Origin: Nitrospinota bacterium
GTDB taxonomy: Bacteria > Nitrospinota > Nitrospinia > UBA9942
Assembly: GCA_016200365.1 (NCBI GenBank)
Contig: JACQEW010000335.1
Location: 1 to 21,225 of the forward strand
Length of the DNA: 21,225 nt
Reading direction: 5' to 3'
Below the pieces are notes generated by a model that ran no database searches, had not been told where the DNA came from, and worked only from the letters and a program-made list of their open reading frames with translations. The translations under genes were made by a program, and so were the position numbers. Below, in pieces: positions 1 through 7,795 of the stretch (the stretch's first letter is position 1; each line of letters opens with the position of its first letter).

Positions 1-90
1 AGATTGGTTTTAAAGACTACGCTTATTCATAAACAACCTGCAGCAAGGAGTATATTTGCTTATATAAAAAAGACTTGCTTTTTAACATAG
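1..90 (+). CDS. C-terminal end of an unidentified protein (5' truncated)
   Basis: The first frame is open from base 1 to a TAG at 88-90 and gives 29 residues ending in KKTCFLT. The stretch IHKQPAARSIFAYIKK is loosely like the C-terminal end of periplasmic-binding-type domains in LysR regulators or binding proteins, but the resemblance is too short to assign. It lies just upstream of a repeat element and on the same strand as the following genes. It could be chance reading, although the composition looks coding. I do not recognise the family. Confidence 0.4.
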   Translation, partial: RLVLKTTLIHKQPAARSIFAYIKKTCFLT

Positions 91-96
91 AAGATG

Positions 97-203
97 GACA
101 CAGATTAACACAGATTATGAAGATTGAGAAAAACAAAAAACCTAAGAAAATTATTTTTTTCCTGCCTTTTTTTATCTGTGTATATCTGTGAAAATCTGTG
201 GCA
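97..203. repeat. Inverted repeat with iterated CACAGATT units
   Basis: The left arm (97-118) holds two copies of CACAGATTA. The right arm (168-203) holds three copies of the complement (ATCTGTG) at a spacing of about 10 nt. The arms can pair into a long imperfect hairpin. A related half copy lies at 5126-5166. It occupies most of the gap between the truncated gene and the first large gene. Confidence 0.75.
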
Positions 204-232
204 AATTTTTTATAATTTCATTAAAAAAATCC

Positions 233-261
233 TTGACCTCTCCTTTTTTTGAGAGTTAAAT
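233..261 (+). promoter_or_regulatory. Candidate sigma-70 promoter giving a near-leaderless transcript
   Basis: TTGACC (233-238), a 17-nt spacer and TTAAAT (256-261) resemble -35 and -10 boxes. The -10 box ends 8 nt before the ATG at 270, so transcription would begin at or next to the start codon. No good Shine-Dalgarno sequence precedes that ATG. The same geometry recurs before the genes at 5242 and 6694. The assignment is by consensus only. Confidence 0.45.
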
Positions 262-269
262 ATCCAATA

Positions 270-3152
270 ATGAAAAAATTAATCCTATTTTTATTTTTTT
301 CATCGGGTATAAGCGGGCTTATTTATGAGATAGTATGGACAAGGATTTTTACCCTTATCTTCGGCAATACCACCTACGCCATCAGCACGGTGCTTACAGC
401 CTTTATGGCAGGGCTTGCTGCCGGCAGTTTTATATTCGGAAGAATTGCAGATAAATTCCCGCTTCCCTCTGAGAATTGGAAATTAGAAATTAGAAATTGG
501 AAATTTTTTAACTCTCCCCTCACGCTCTATGCAATTCTTGAAATCTGCATAGGCATCTCCGCCCTCGCAGTCCCTTCGCTTTTGAATTTTGCAACTCAAA
601 CTTTAAGGTTTGAGCTGCTTTTAGGGGATGTAGACCCTGCTTCTTTTTCTTCCAATATTATCAGATTTTTTCTCTCCTTTCTTTTGCTCTTTATTCCTAC
701 AATGTTTATGGGCGGAACCCTCCCTATATTGAGCAGATATTTTATCCACAGGATGGAAGACCTTGGATGGAATGTCGGTGTTTTATATGCAATAAATACT
801 TTGGGCGCTGTTATCGGATGTTTTATGACAGGGTATATGTTTATAGCGAGCCTTGGCATCAGGAATACTACTCTTGTAGGAGTCTCAATAAATATTATAG
901 TTGGGATTACTGCAATGGTTATTGCAAATGGTCAAGGGTCAAGGGTCAGGGGTCAAGAATCAGATGACACTGATCAAAGATCGAAGATTAGCATTAAAGA
1001 ATCGAAGGCAAAAGGACAGAAGTTAAAAGTTAAAGAAAGCGACTTACCCATTGCCCCTTGCCCATTGCCCCTTCTTCTCTTTTTCGGTCTTTCCGGCTTC
1101 ACATCTCTCTCCTACGAGATATTGTGGACAAGGGCGTTTTCACTGACATTTTATTCAACGATATATATGTTCAGTAACATATTGACTGTTTTTCTACTGG
1201 GGATTGCTCTTGGGAGTTTTATATTTACAAAGTTTATAAACCCCCCCTTTACTAAAGGGGGGGGCGAGGGGGGATTTTTAAAAGGGGGGCAGGGGGGGGT
1301 TGATTTAGTAAGACTCTTCGGGATTACTGAGTTTTTAATAGGTATGTGTGCCTTATTGAGCATAATATTTTTCCAGTGGCTGCCGTCCAATATAAACAGC
1401 ATCGGCTCTCTTTTCGGTGAAATGACATGGCAGAAAAACATACTGACAATCTTTATTATCGCCCTCGTTGTTATGATTATCCCGACACTCCTCATGGGCA
1501 TTACCTTCCCGCTTATTGGAAAACTTTACGCCGATGATTTGAAATTGCTCGGCAGGAAGATAGGGAATGTATATTCTGTGAATACTGTAGGCAGTATTGC
1601 CGGCTCTTTTTCCGCAGGGTTCTTGCTTATACCTTTTCTGGGTATTCAGAAAGGCATTCTCCTTATGGCATTCATAAATCTGGTGATGGGGATTGTTATT
1701 ATTTATATGAGGTTAGGAGACAAGGGGTCAAGGGGTCAAGTGAAAAACCCTCGAACCCTTCTTTACTACAAATGGGGAGGTGTGGTATCGGCTCTTATCA
1801 TTGTTTTTGCCATTGTCAGGATTATAACAGCAGAGGGCGATATGGGTGTCGGCTACAATCTGAACGGGAATATACTTTTTTCAAAAGAGGATGTAACGGC
1901 TACTGTTAAGGTTGTAGAGAACAGGAATAGCGGTTTTCGCACCTTAATGGTCAATAACTATTCTCTCGCAACCAGCGGAGATGTGGCTGTGAGATTCGGT
2001 CATATACCGCTGCTCCTTCGGCAGGCTCAGGATGCTATTTTGCACGATAAGCCTGAAGATGTCCTTGTCATATCCTTAGGCTCCGGCATAACCCTCGGCG
2101 CTGTGGGACAGCATCCTGTTAAAAATATCGAATGTGTGGAGATAGTCCCTGCTGCAGTAGAGGCATCGAGGTTTTTTGAAAAGGAGAATCATAATATAGT
2201 GAAGGACCCGAGGGTTAAGCTTACGCTGTGGGACGGCAGGAATTATGTCCTTACCACACAAAGAAAATATGATGTAATCATATCAGACTTGTTTCAGCCT
2301 GATAGTGCAGGCACTGGCAATCTATACTCGATAGAACATTATCGGAATTGCAAGGACAAATTAAAAAAGGGCGGATTTATGGCGCAGTGGCTCCCCCTCT
2401 ATCAACTGTCAACAGAGGATTTGAAGGTTATCATGGCTACATTCTCACAAATCTTTTCTCATATTACAGTCTGGTATGGAGATATAAACAGTATCAAGCC
2501 AACCCTTTTACTCCTTGGCTCTGAAGCTCCACTGCAGATAGATATATCGCTATTACAGGAGAAGATGAGACAGGATGGAGTCCTTTCAGATATGCTGGAA
2601 AAGGATAATGTCCTATCATTATTAAGCTTCTTTATCATGGATGAAAAGGGGGTATCGGGATTTATTGATGGCTCACCTTTAAATACGGATGACAAACCAT
2701 ATATTGAATTCTCAGCGCCAAAATATATATGGAGCCGTTCTCGATTGGCAGCTCGGAATTTTGAGGAGTTGAGCAGGTTCAGGGAATTGCCCGATTCTAT
2801 CCTCAACACTAATCACTCACCGCTCACCACTTATTTTAAAGGCAGGGGGCATATTATACAGGGTAGAATATATCATGCCGATGGGCTGTTTGATAAAGAG
2901 ATGGAGGAATACAGGATGGCAGAGATGGAAAACCCCTTTGACCCCTATCTCGGTTTTGCCTACTTTGATATGGGTTATGAATATTACAGCAAGGGAATGT
3001 ATAAAGATGCTGTGCCGGGCCTTGAGAGGGCAAGACTTATCAACAGGGATTTAAAAGAGGCGCAGTTCTATCTGGCAAAGTCATACTATCAATTGGGAAT
3101 GAAGTCAGAATATGAGGAGATATTAAGACAGAACCCAGAGTTTGTAAGATAG
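270..3152 (+). CDS. Fused polytopic membrane / spermidine-synthase-like / TPR protein (copy 1)
   Basis: This 960-residue protein has about a dozen hydrophobic helices arranged as two similar halves, each opening with a SG...SYE/IYE...WTR-like motif (near the N-terminus and near residue 275). This is the pattern of the fused MFS/SpeE family. A Rossmann methyltransferase-like SpeE domain follows: the glycine-rich GSG loop is at 604-606 and DVIISD at 668-673. The C-terminal 100 residues look like TPR helices. The expected Asp-Pro polyamine-site sequence is replaced by DLFQPDSAGTG, so spermidine synthesis is doubtful and the substrate is unknown. I chose the ATG at 270 over the TTG at 249 because the paralogue at 14962 begins equivalently and a promoter fits. 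At least six repeat-derived inserts sit in its loops and linkers. It is followed after 44 nt by the TonB receptor gene. Confidence 0.85.
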   Translation: MKKLILFLFFSSGISGLIYEIVWTRIFTLIFGNTTYAISTVLTAFMAGLAAGSFIFGRIADKFPLPSENWKLEIRNWKFFNSPLTLYAILEICIGISALAVPSLLNFATQTLRFELLLGDVDPASFSSNIIRFFLSFLLLFIPTMFMGGTLPILSRYFIHRMEDLGWNVGVLYAINTLGAVIGCFMTGYMFIASLGIRNTTLVGVSINIIVGITAMVIANGQGSRVRGQESDDTDQRSKISIKESKAKGQKLKVKESDLPIAPCPLPLLLFFGLSGFTSLSYEILWTRAFSLTFYSTIYMFSNILTVFLLGIALGSFIFTKFINPPFTKGGGEGGFLKGGQGGVDLVRLFGITEFLIGMCALLSIIFFQWLPSNINSIGSLFGEMTWQKNILTIFIIALVVMIIPTLLMGITFPLIGKLYADDLKLLGRKIGNVYSVNTVGSIAGSFSAGFLLIPFLGIQKGILLMAFINLVMGIVIIYMRLGDKGSRGQVKNPRTLLYYKWGGVVSALIIVFAIVRIITAEGDMGVGYNLNGNILFSKEDVTATVKVVENRNSGFRTLMVNNYSLATSGDVAVRFGHIPLLLRQAQDAILHDKPEDVLVISLGSGITLGAVGQHPVKNIECVEIVPAAVEASRFFEKENHNIVKDPRVKLTLWDGRNYVLTTQRKYDVIISDLFQPDSAGTGNLYSIEHYRNCKDKLKKGGFMAQWLPLYQLSTEDLKVIMATFSQIFSHITVWYGDINSIKPTLLLLGSEAPLQIDISLLQEKMRQDGVLSDMLEKDNVLSLLSFFIMDEKGVSGFIDGSPLNTDDKPYIEFSAPKYIWSRSRLAARNFEELSRFRELPDSILNTNHSPLTTYFKGRGHIIQGRIYHADGLFDKEMEEYRMAEMENPFDPYLGFAYFDMGYEYYSKGMYKDAVPGLERARLINRDLKEAQFYLAKSYYQLGMKSEYEEILRQNPEFVR
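471..506 (+). repeat. Heptamer array (GAAATTA) inside copy 1 of the SpeE-like gene
   Basis: Four consecutive 7-nt units (GAAATTA, GAAATTA, GAAATTG, GAAATTT) span 479-506, preceded by a degenerate unit. They read in frame as part of an ENWKLEIRNWKF-type segment with a 7-residue period. The array lies in the hydrophilic loop after GRIADK. The paralogue has no matching segment at this point, which supports insertion. Confidence 0.75.
931..1071 (+). repeat. Heptamer arrays GTCAAGG and TTGCCCC flanking a linker in copy 1
   Basis: Four GTCAAGG-type units occupy 931-958 and three TTGCCCC-type units occupy 1051-1071. Together they bracket a charged, low-complexity linker between the two membrane halves. 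The paralogue carries different heptamer arrays (15604-15696) at exactly this linker. Both arrays are read in frame. Confidence 0.75.
1241..1309 (+). repeat. C-run/G-run palindromic element in frame in copy 1
   Basis: C7-TTT, a 3-nt loop and AAA-G8 form a perfect 10-bp stem at 1241-1263. Further G-runs follow to 1309. It is translated as NPPFTKGGGEGGFLKGGQGG and lies in a loop following an IALGSFIF membrane segment. The paralogue has another member of this family at the corresponding site (15861-15906). Confidence 0.9.
1717..1760 (+). repeat. Short inverted repeat (AAGGGGTC / GAACCCTT type) in copy 1
   Basis: Two AAGGGGTC units at 1720-1740 face a partly complementary CCCTCGAACCCTT at 1748-1760. 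It codes a basic segment after the last membrane helix of the second half, before the SpeE domain. The paralogue has a different element at the same junction (16355-16410). Confidence 0.55.
2015..2044 (+). repeat. Possible repeat-derived RQAQDA segment
   Basis: The DNA CTTCGGCAGGCTCAGGAT encodes LRQAQDA between HIPLLL and the first strand of the SpeE domain. The paralogue reads HIPLLLHPYPEDALII here, so copy 1 carries several extra residues. The DNA resembles a short dispersed repeat I associate with repeat-rich bacterial genomes, but only one copy is visible in the window. Confidence 0.35.
2808..2831 (+). repeat. Heptamer array (ACTCACC) between SpeE and TPR domains of copy 1
   Basis: ACTAATC, ACTCACC, GCTCACC and a partial ACT follow one another at 2808-2831 and encode NHSPLTT. 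The paralogue has an unrelated hairpin (17478-17495) in the same interdomain linker. Confidence 0.5.
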
Positions 3153-3196
3153 ACAAGGCATTGTAATGACTTTCTTATGGTAAAATCTTCCAATCA

Positions 3197-5125
3197 ATGA
3201 ATATCATTCTCTTTCTAATCCTGCTTCTTATCCCTCTATCCTCTCATGCAGAAAATGTAACTACACTTGAGCCTGTGGTTGTTACTGCGAGCAAGATCGA
3301 AGAGCCGATAAACCGAACCTCCGCCTCCATCGAGGTCATTACCAGAAAAGATATAGAGGAGAAGATAGATGAGAGGGTGGATGAGACATTAAGGGGTATC
3401 TCCGGACTAAAGGTGCTCGGCTACGGCGGGATTAACCCGTGGTCATGGGTATTGATACGGGGCAGCGATGCTGACCATGTCCTTGTGCTTGTGGACGGCA
3501 TCGAGATTAACGACCCTTATGATGATACTGCCCGTCTCGGAAACATCCAGACAGACAGCATAGAAAGGATAGAGGTCTTAAAGGGCTCGCACAGCGCAAT
3601 CTACGGCTCTGAGGCTATCGGCGGGGTTATAAATATAATCACAAAAGAGGGAAAAGATAAGGCAGAGAGCAATATATCTTTCAGGGGCGGGAATTATGAG
3701 ACCTATAAAGAGTCCCTTTTTCATTCAGGCAAAAAAAAGGAAATCTCCTACTCCATTGGATTGAGCAGGCTCGATGCAGGAGGGAGTATATATACAGGCA
3801 GATTTTCAGGTAATACCCTATCGGGCAAGATTAAATTCCCTGTGGGGGATTATTCAGTTCTTCAATTCAATTCCTTTTACTATGACCATGATATGAGGAA
3901 TGATACACTATGCTGTGAATTCGATAATAACTCCAATTTGCGGTTTACACTCCCTGACAGCTCTGTCAACAGGGAATCCACATGGATAAACTCTCTTCAA
4001 CTCTCACAGTATCTTAAAGATTGGTGGGATTACAGGATTCAGGTAAGCAGATACGATTTCAATAATACATGGAAGCTTGAGGGCGATTCAAGTCTCCCCT
4101 ATCCCCTTAAAATTGACAATAAAGGCACAAACAGCAGAGATGTAGTCGAGATTCAGAACAATCTATATCCCCATGAGAAAGATACACTGACAATCGGCTT
4201 ACAATACAGAGGGGAGAAGGTATTGTATGATGAATTCAGCAACACCGGCTCGATGGGTATGAAACCCCCTGAGAAACAGCCTTCAATAAACTCCTCCCGT
4301 GTATCGAGGGCAGTCTATTTTCAGAACCTTTTTAATTATAAGAATCTCACCTTTACCGCAGGGATGAGGATGGAGGATGGACCCGGATTTGATAAGGAGC
4401 TGATACCGAGGGCATCCGCTGCCTATCTGTTCCCCTCTGCAAACACGAGGATTAAAGGCGGCTATGGAAAAGGCATCAAGGCAGCGAGTATCAGGCATCT
4501 CTATGACCCTGTTGGAGGGAACAGGGATTTGAAGCCTGAAAAAAGCGAGAGCTATGAAATATCTGTTGAGCAGAGGATAAACAGATTCAGGCTTGAGGTT
4601 ACCTATTTTTATACTGCCCTGAAAGACCTCATCGAATGGAGCACTAATCCCGATAAGATTAAATTTGTAAACATAGGAAGCGCTCATACAAAAGGGGTTG
4701 AGGCTGAAGTTTACGGCGCTGATATTTTAGACAGTCTCGATATAAGACTCGGTTACACCTATCTTGAGACAAGGGATGAGATTAGGGATAAGCCCCTCCG
4801 TTATCGTCCGACAAGCTCCATATTTACGGATATACGATATAGAGGCATTGACAGGCTTACCCTTATTATAGCCTCGGAAATTGCCGGAGAATTCTATGAC
4901 CCCTATCCGTTTTTAAAAGACTTTGACGGCAATAACCTCCCTGAAATAATGCCGGTTTATAAAGTGGTAAATATAGCCGCATCATACAAGCCCCGTCATC
5001 CGTCATTTAAAAATGTAGAGCTTGATTTGAAGATAAACAACCTATTCAATGAGACCTACAATGAGATTAAAGGCTTTAATTCGCTTGGGATGAATTTTCT
5101 CGGAGGGATTAAGGTAGGTTTTTAA
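3197..5125 (+). CDS. TonB-dependent outer-membrane receptor (BtuB/CirA-like)
   Basis: This 642-residue protein has a Sec signal peptide (about 1-18, ending SSHA) and a TonB-box-like EPVVVTA at about 25-31. A plug domain (about 40-150) contains LIRGSDADHVLVLVDGIEINDP and the RIEVLKGSHSAIYGSEAIGGVINI block. A beta-barrel ends in a terminal Phe, as is typical for BamA-dependent insertion. The length fits vitamin B12 or siderophore-type receptors. The substrate cannot be read from sequence; cobalamin, an iron chelate or a copper compound are all possible. Two adjacent cysteines (239-240) sit in a likely external loop, which is unusual for an outer-membrane barrel. It follows the SpeE-like gene by 44 nt, so co-transcription is possible. 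No TonB/ExbBD or ABC partner is nearby. Confidence 0.9.
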   Translation: MNIILFLILLLIPLSSHAENVTTLEPVVVTASKIEEPINRTSASIEVITRKDIEEKIDERVDETLRGISGLKVLGYGGINPWSWVLIRGSDADHVLVLVDGIEINDPYDDTARLGNIQTDSIERIEVLKGSHSAIYGSEAIGGVINIITKEGKDKAESNISFRGGNYETYKESLFHSGKKKEISYSIGLSRLDAGGSIYTGRFSGNTLSGKIKFPVGDYSVLQFNSFYYDHDMRNDTLCCEFDNNSNLRFTLPDSSVNRESTWINSLQLSQYLKDWWDYRIQVSRYDFNNTWKLEGDSSLPYPLKIDNKGTNSRDVVEIQNNLYPHEKDTLTIGLQYRGEKVLYDEFSNTGSMGMKPPEKQPSINSSRVSRAVYFQNLFNYKNLTFTAGMRMEDGPGFDKELIPRASAAYLFPSANTRIKGGYGKGIKAASIRHLYDPVGGNRDLKPEKSESYEISVEQRINRFRLEVTYFYTALKDLIEWSTNPDKIKFVNIGSAHTKGVEAEVYGADILDSLDIRLGYTYLETRDEIRDKPLRYRPTSSIFTDIRYRGIDRLTLIIASEIAGEFYDPYPFLKDFDGNNLPEIMPVYKVVNIAASYKPRHPSFKNVELDLKINNLFNETYNEIKGFNSLGMNFLGGIKVGF

Positions 5126-5166
5126 AAAATCTGTGAAAATCTGCGTCCTCTGCGGATTAATCAGGT
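5126..5166. repeat. CACAGATT-family half element, hairpin at 5139-5158
   Basis: Immediately after the receptor stop codon the sequence holds ATCTGTG and ATCTGCG units like those of the 97-203 repeat. AATCTGC pairs with GCGGATT around a 7-nt loop (5139-5158), and T-rich sequence follows by 5166. It may double as a weak terminator for the receptor gene. Confidence 0.5.
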
Positions 5167-5205
5167 TTTTGTTCCCCCTTCCTGACAGCCTTCCTGCCGC
5201 TTACC

Positions 5206-5234
5206 TTGTATTCCCAAAAGGTATATGAGATAAT
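5206..5234 (+). promoter_or_regulatory. Candidate sigma-70 promoter for the NtrC-type regulator (leaderless)
   Basis: TTGTAT (5206-5211), a 17-nt spacer and GATAAT (5229-5234) precede the ATG at 5242 by 7 nt. No Shine-Dalgarno sequence is present. The arrangement is almost identical to that before mntA (TTGTAT, 17 nt, TATAAT, 7 nt, ATG), which strengthens both calls. Confidence 0.6.
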
Positions 5235-5241
5235 TTAATTT

Positions 5242-6624
5242 ATGTCAGAGATAATTCTTGTAGTAGACGATGAGCAGGATATGCTTGAGAACTGCTCAAG
5301 GATTTTAAATAATCTTGGTTATACCTGTATAACTGCCTCAAATGGCGATGAGGCGATGGGTATTATAAAAGAGAAATTACCGGATTTAATAATAACAGAC
5401 TTGAAGATGCCCGGTAAGAACGGTCTTGAATTACTGAAGGAGATAAAGAAAGAAGACTCTGACGGACTGGTCATAATATTTACTGCCTTTGCTACTATAG
5501 AATCTGCGGTAGATGCGGTAAAATCGGGAGCCTTCGATTACCTGCCAAAGCCCTTTACTGCAGACCAGTTAAAGATAACAGTGGAGAGGGCGCTCAATCA
5601 AAAGAGATTGGCAGAGGAGAATAGGAATTTAAAAGAGCAGCTCCATGAGCATTTCAAATATGACAATATTATCGGGCAGAGTCAGAAGATAAAAGATGTG
5701 TTAAATATGGTGAGTAGGGTGGCGAGAACGGATTCAAATATCCTTCTGCTTGGTGAAAGCGGGACAGGGAAGGAATTAATCGCACGCTGTATACATGCAA
5801 ACAGCAATAGGGCGGAAAAACCCTTTATCACTGTGGATTGTGCATCCCTGCCGGAAAACCTGCTTGAATCGGAGCTGTTCGGTCATGAGAAGGGATCCTT
5901 TACCGGAGCCCATATATCGAGGCAGGGGATGTTCGAGACTGCCAATGGCGGGACGCTGTTTTTAGATGAAATAGGAGAGCTTACCCCGAATCTTCAGGCA
6001 AAGCTCTTGAGGATACTGCAGGAGAGACAGTTGAGGAGGGTGGGTGGCAGGAGCTTCATTGATATTGATATAAGGGTTATTTCCGCTACCAATAAAGACC
6101 TTGGACAGGCGATACAGGATAAGGAGTTTAGAGAAGACCTCTTTTTCAGGTTAAATGTTATTTCCATCTCCCTTCCCCCTTTAAGGGAAAGGCTGGATGA
6201 TATACCGCTTCTTTGCAATTCTTTCTTAAAAAAATTTTCTGATGTTAATAAGGGCATATCAGATGAGGCTGTAGATATGCTTAAAAATTACAACTGGCCC
6301 GGGAATGTAAGAGAACTTCAGAATGTTATCGAGAGGGCGGTCTCCCTTTCTGATGGAGGAATAATATCTGTAAAAGACCTGCCGGATAATATCAAGGGTC
6401 AGGGACAACCCCCTCAATCCCCCTTTGTTAAGGGGGAATTAAAGGGGGTTGTGAACTTTAAGGATGCAAAGAAGGAATGGCTTTCATCCTTTGAAAAGGA
6501 TTATCTCATCGAGCTTTTGAAAAGGAATAACAATAAGATAACAAAGGCAGCAGAGGAGGCAGGTATCCCACGGATGACCATATACAGGATGATGAAAAAG
6601 TATAATTTAAAGGGCGAACAGTGA
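5242..6624 (+). CDS. NtrC-family sigma-54-dependent response regulator
   Basis: The 460 residues show three domains in order. The receiver domain (1-120) has acidic DD at 9-10, phospho-acceptor Asp53 and Lys103 in LPKPF. The AAA+ sigma-54 interaction domain (about 143-375) has Walker A GESGTGKE at 171-178 and Walker B LFLDE at 239-243. A Fis-type helix-turn-helix lies at about 425-455. The sigma-54 contact loop reads GSFTGA (218-223) instead of GAFTGA, a conservative change. When phosphorylated by a histidine kinase, not present here, it should bind upstream sites and open sigma-54 promoters. A strong sigma-54 promoter with paired dyads lies 1.2 kb downstream (7796-7811). Residues about 388-402 come from an in-frame C-run/G-run repeat in the linker before the DNA-binding domain. 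Expression is probably from a near-leaderless promoter. Confidence 0.95.
   Translation: MSEIILVVDDEQDMLENCSRILNNLGYTCITASNGDEAMGIIKEKLPDLIITDLKMPGKNGLELLKEIKKEDSDGLVIIFTAFATIESAVDAVKSGAFDYLPKPFTADQLKITVERALNQKRLAEENRNLKEQLHEHFKYDNIIGQSQKIKDVLNMVSRVARTDSNILLLGESGTGKELIARCIHANSNRAEKPFITVDCASLPENLLESELFGHEKGSFTGAHISRQGMFETANGGTLFLDEIGELTPNLQAKLLRILQERQLRRVGGRSFIDIDIRVISATNKDLGQAIQDKEFREDLFFRLNVISISLPPLRERLDDIPLLCNSFLKKFSDVNKGISDEAVDMLKNYNWPGNVRELQNVIERAVSLSDGGIISVKDLPDNIKGQGQPPQSPFVKGELKGVVNFKDAKKEWLSSFEKDYLIELLKRNNNKITKAAEEAGIPRMTIYRMMKKYNLKGEQ
6407..6452 (+). repeat. C-run/G-run palindromic element in the regulator linker
   Basis: ACAACCCCCTCAATCCCCC pairs with GGGGGAATTAAAGGGGGTTGT around TTTGTTAA, giving a nearly complete inverted repeat of about 46 bp. 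It is read in frame as QPPQSPFVKGELKGVV between the AAA+ and DNA-binding domains. Confidence 0.85.
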
Positions 6625-6657
6625 AGTAAGTTGTAAGTTTTGAGTTAATATTCAATA

Positions 6658-6686
6658 TTGTATTTCTTCATATTACCGATTATAAT
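6658..6686 (+). promoter_or_regulatory. Candidate sigma-70 promoter for mntA-hepT (leaderless)
   Basis: TTGTAT (6658-6663), a 17-nt spacer and a perfect TATAAT (6681-6686) lie 7 nt before the ATG at 6694. Transcription would start at about 6693. This selects ATG 6694 over an upstream TTG at 6658, which is the -35 box itself. Confidence 0.65.
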
Positions 6687-6693
6687 CAATAGC

Positions 6694-7095
6694 ATGTTCA
6701 AATTAAATATGTCACAAATTAAGAAATTGCAATATTTAGATGTCAGTCTGGTCTACCTTTTTGGATCCTATGCAGAAGAAAAGGGGCATCCTTTAAGCGA
6801 TATTGATATAGCCGTTGTTTTTTCTTATAAGAAAAGACTAAAAAAAGATGTGGGTAAAATCTATAATGAGCTCTATTTTCTTTTTAGTGATATTTTTATG
6901 AAGAAAAATATTGATATTATTTTCCTGCAAAAGGCAAGTCTCGAGCTTAGATTCGATGTAATCAGGCATGGCAAGATTATTTATAGGTCTTCGGAAGATG
7001 AGAGGCTGATATTTGAGGATCAGGTAGCTATGTTGTATATGGACTTCAAGCCGATATTGAACGAATTTAATGAGGCAATATTGAGCAGGATTTAA
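6694..7095 (+). CDS. mntA: MNT-domain nucleotidyltransferase antitoxin of a type VII toxin-antitoxin system
   Basis: The 133 residues form a minimal nucleotidyltransferase. The signature GSX10DXD is exact, with Gly24-Ser25 and Asp36/Asp38 in LSDIDIAV, and a third acidic position lies at Asp74 in IDIIFL. In characterised MntA/HepT pairs this enzyme transfers AMP from ATP to a tyrosine of the HEPN toxin and inactivates it. The stop codon is 4 nt before hepT, so the two are co-translated. The antitoxin gene comes first, as in many such pairs. The promoter at 6658-6686 decides the start. Confidence 0.9.
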   Translation: MFKLNMSQIKKLQYLDVSLVYLFGSYAEEKGHPLSDIDIAVVFSYKKRLKKDVGKIYNELYFLFSDIFMKKNIDIIFLQKASLELRFDVIRHGKIIYRSSEDERLIFEDQVAMLYMDFKPILNEFNEAILSRI

Positions 7096-7099
7096 CCCA

Positions 7100-7558
7100 A
7101 TGGCGAGAGAACCGATAAAAAGCCAATCAATAATTCCACGAATCGATGGTATTCAGAGAGATGTTAAAAAGTTGAAGATGCTTGTCAAACTTCCGATTAA
7201 GAAATTTGGGGAAGAAGATAATTTTATAAAAGCCCAATTTTATTTACGGCGGGCACTCGAAGGGGTCTTTCATATTGGCTCGCACATCCTCTCCAGAATG
7301 CCGGGCGGCCGGGCAACAGAGTATAAAGAGATAGCTTTAAAACTGGGCGAATTCGGGATAATTGATAAGAAATTTGCCGGCAATAATCTGAAGGCAATGG
7401 CAGGATATAGAAATAGGCTGACCCACTTTTATGCGGATATAACACCAAAAGAAATTTACAGAATTGTTAAAATAGACCTCGATGATTTCGATATATTTTT
7501 AAAGGCAGTCAAAAGACTTTTAAAAAAACCCAAAAAATTCAATTTAACAGTCGAGTAG
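7100..7558 (+). CDS. hepT: HEPN-domain RNase toxin of a type VII toxin-antitoxin system
   Basis: The 152-residue all-helical protein carries the HepT signature RX4HXY exactly: Arg104, His109 and Tyr111 in YRNRLTHFY. Arg and His form the HEPN ribonuclease site, and the Tyr is the residue AMPylated by MntA in studied systems. The N-terminal helix DVKKLKMLVK and the helix around FYLRRALEG fit the DUF86/HEPN fold. It lies 4 nt after mntA. Both active sites look intact, so the module is probably functional. The RNA target is unknown; tRNA cleavage is described for relatives. Confidence 0.9.
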   Translation: MAREPIKSQSIIPRIDGIQRDVKKLKMLVKLPIKKFGEEDNFIKAQFYLRRALEGVFHIGSHILSRMPGGRATEYKEIALKLGEFGIIDKKFAGNNLKAMAGYRNRLTHFYADITPKEIYRIVKIDLDDFDIFLKAVKRLLKKPKKFNLTVE

Positions 7559-7600
7559 CTCCTATTTTTGCGGTTTTATAATTTCGTTGCATATTATATA

Positions 7601-7616
7601 GTAACATGGATGTTAC
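7601..7616. promoter_or_regulatory. Perfect dyad GTAACAT-GG-ATGTTAC, putative activator site 1
   Basis: GTAACATGGATGTTAC is a perfect inverted repeat with 7-bp arms and a 2-bp centre. Its centre lies about 213 bp upstream of the predicted sigma-54 transcription start, within the usual range for NtrC-family upstream activating sites. A second copy is centred 83 bp away, close to eight helical turns. Confidence 0.65.
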
Positions 7617-7683
7617 ATCACATTAAAACTACTGCCTTTAAATTCAATAGATTAGATAAGCTATAAAAAGCCCACTCAAAACT

Positions 7684-7699
7684 GCAACATTAATGTTAC
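7684..7699. promoter_or_regulatory. Dyad GCAACAT-TA-ATGTTAC, putative activator site 2
   Basis: GCAACATTAATGTTAC matches the site at 7601-7616 at 13 of 16 positions and keeps inverted symmetry with one arm mismatch. Its centre is about 130 bp upstream of the predicted sigma-54 start. The two sites would lie on the same face of the helix, as expected for a cooperative pair of dimers. Confidence 0.65.
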
Positions 7700-7706
7700 A
7701 ATTTCC

Positions 7707-7739
<33 letters not shown>

Positions 7740-7795
7740 TTATATAACCTCTTGATTTTTCGATAGTTGTATTTATTGGCTTTAGAAGAGGAGTA

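Noticed and set aside
3161..3186. Promoter TTGTAA/TAAAAT before the TonB receptor
   Set aside because: The spacer is only 14 nt, too short for a normal sigma-70 promoter. Read-through from the upstream gene is as likely.
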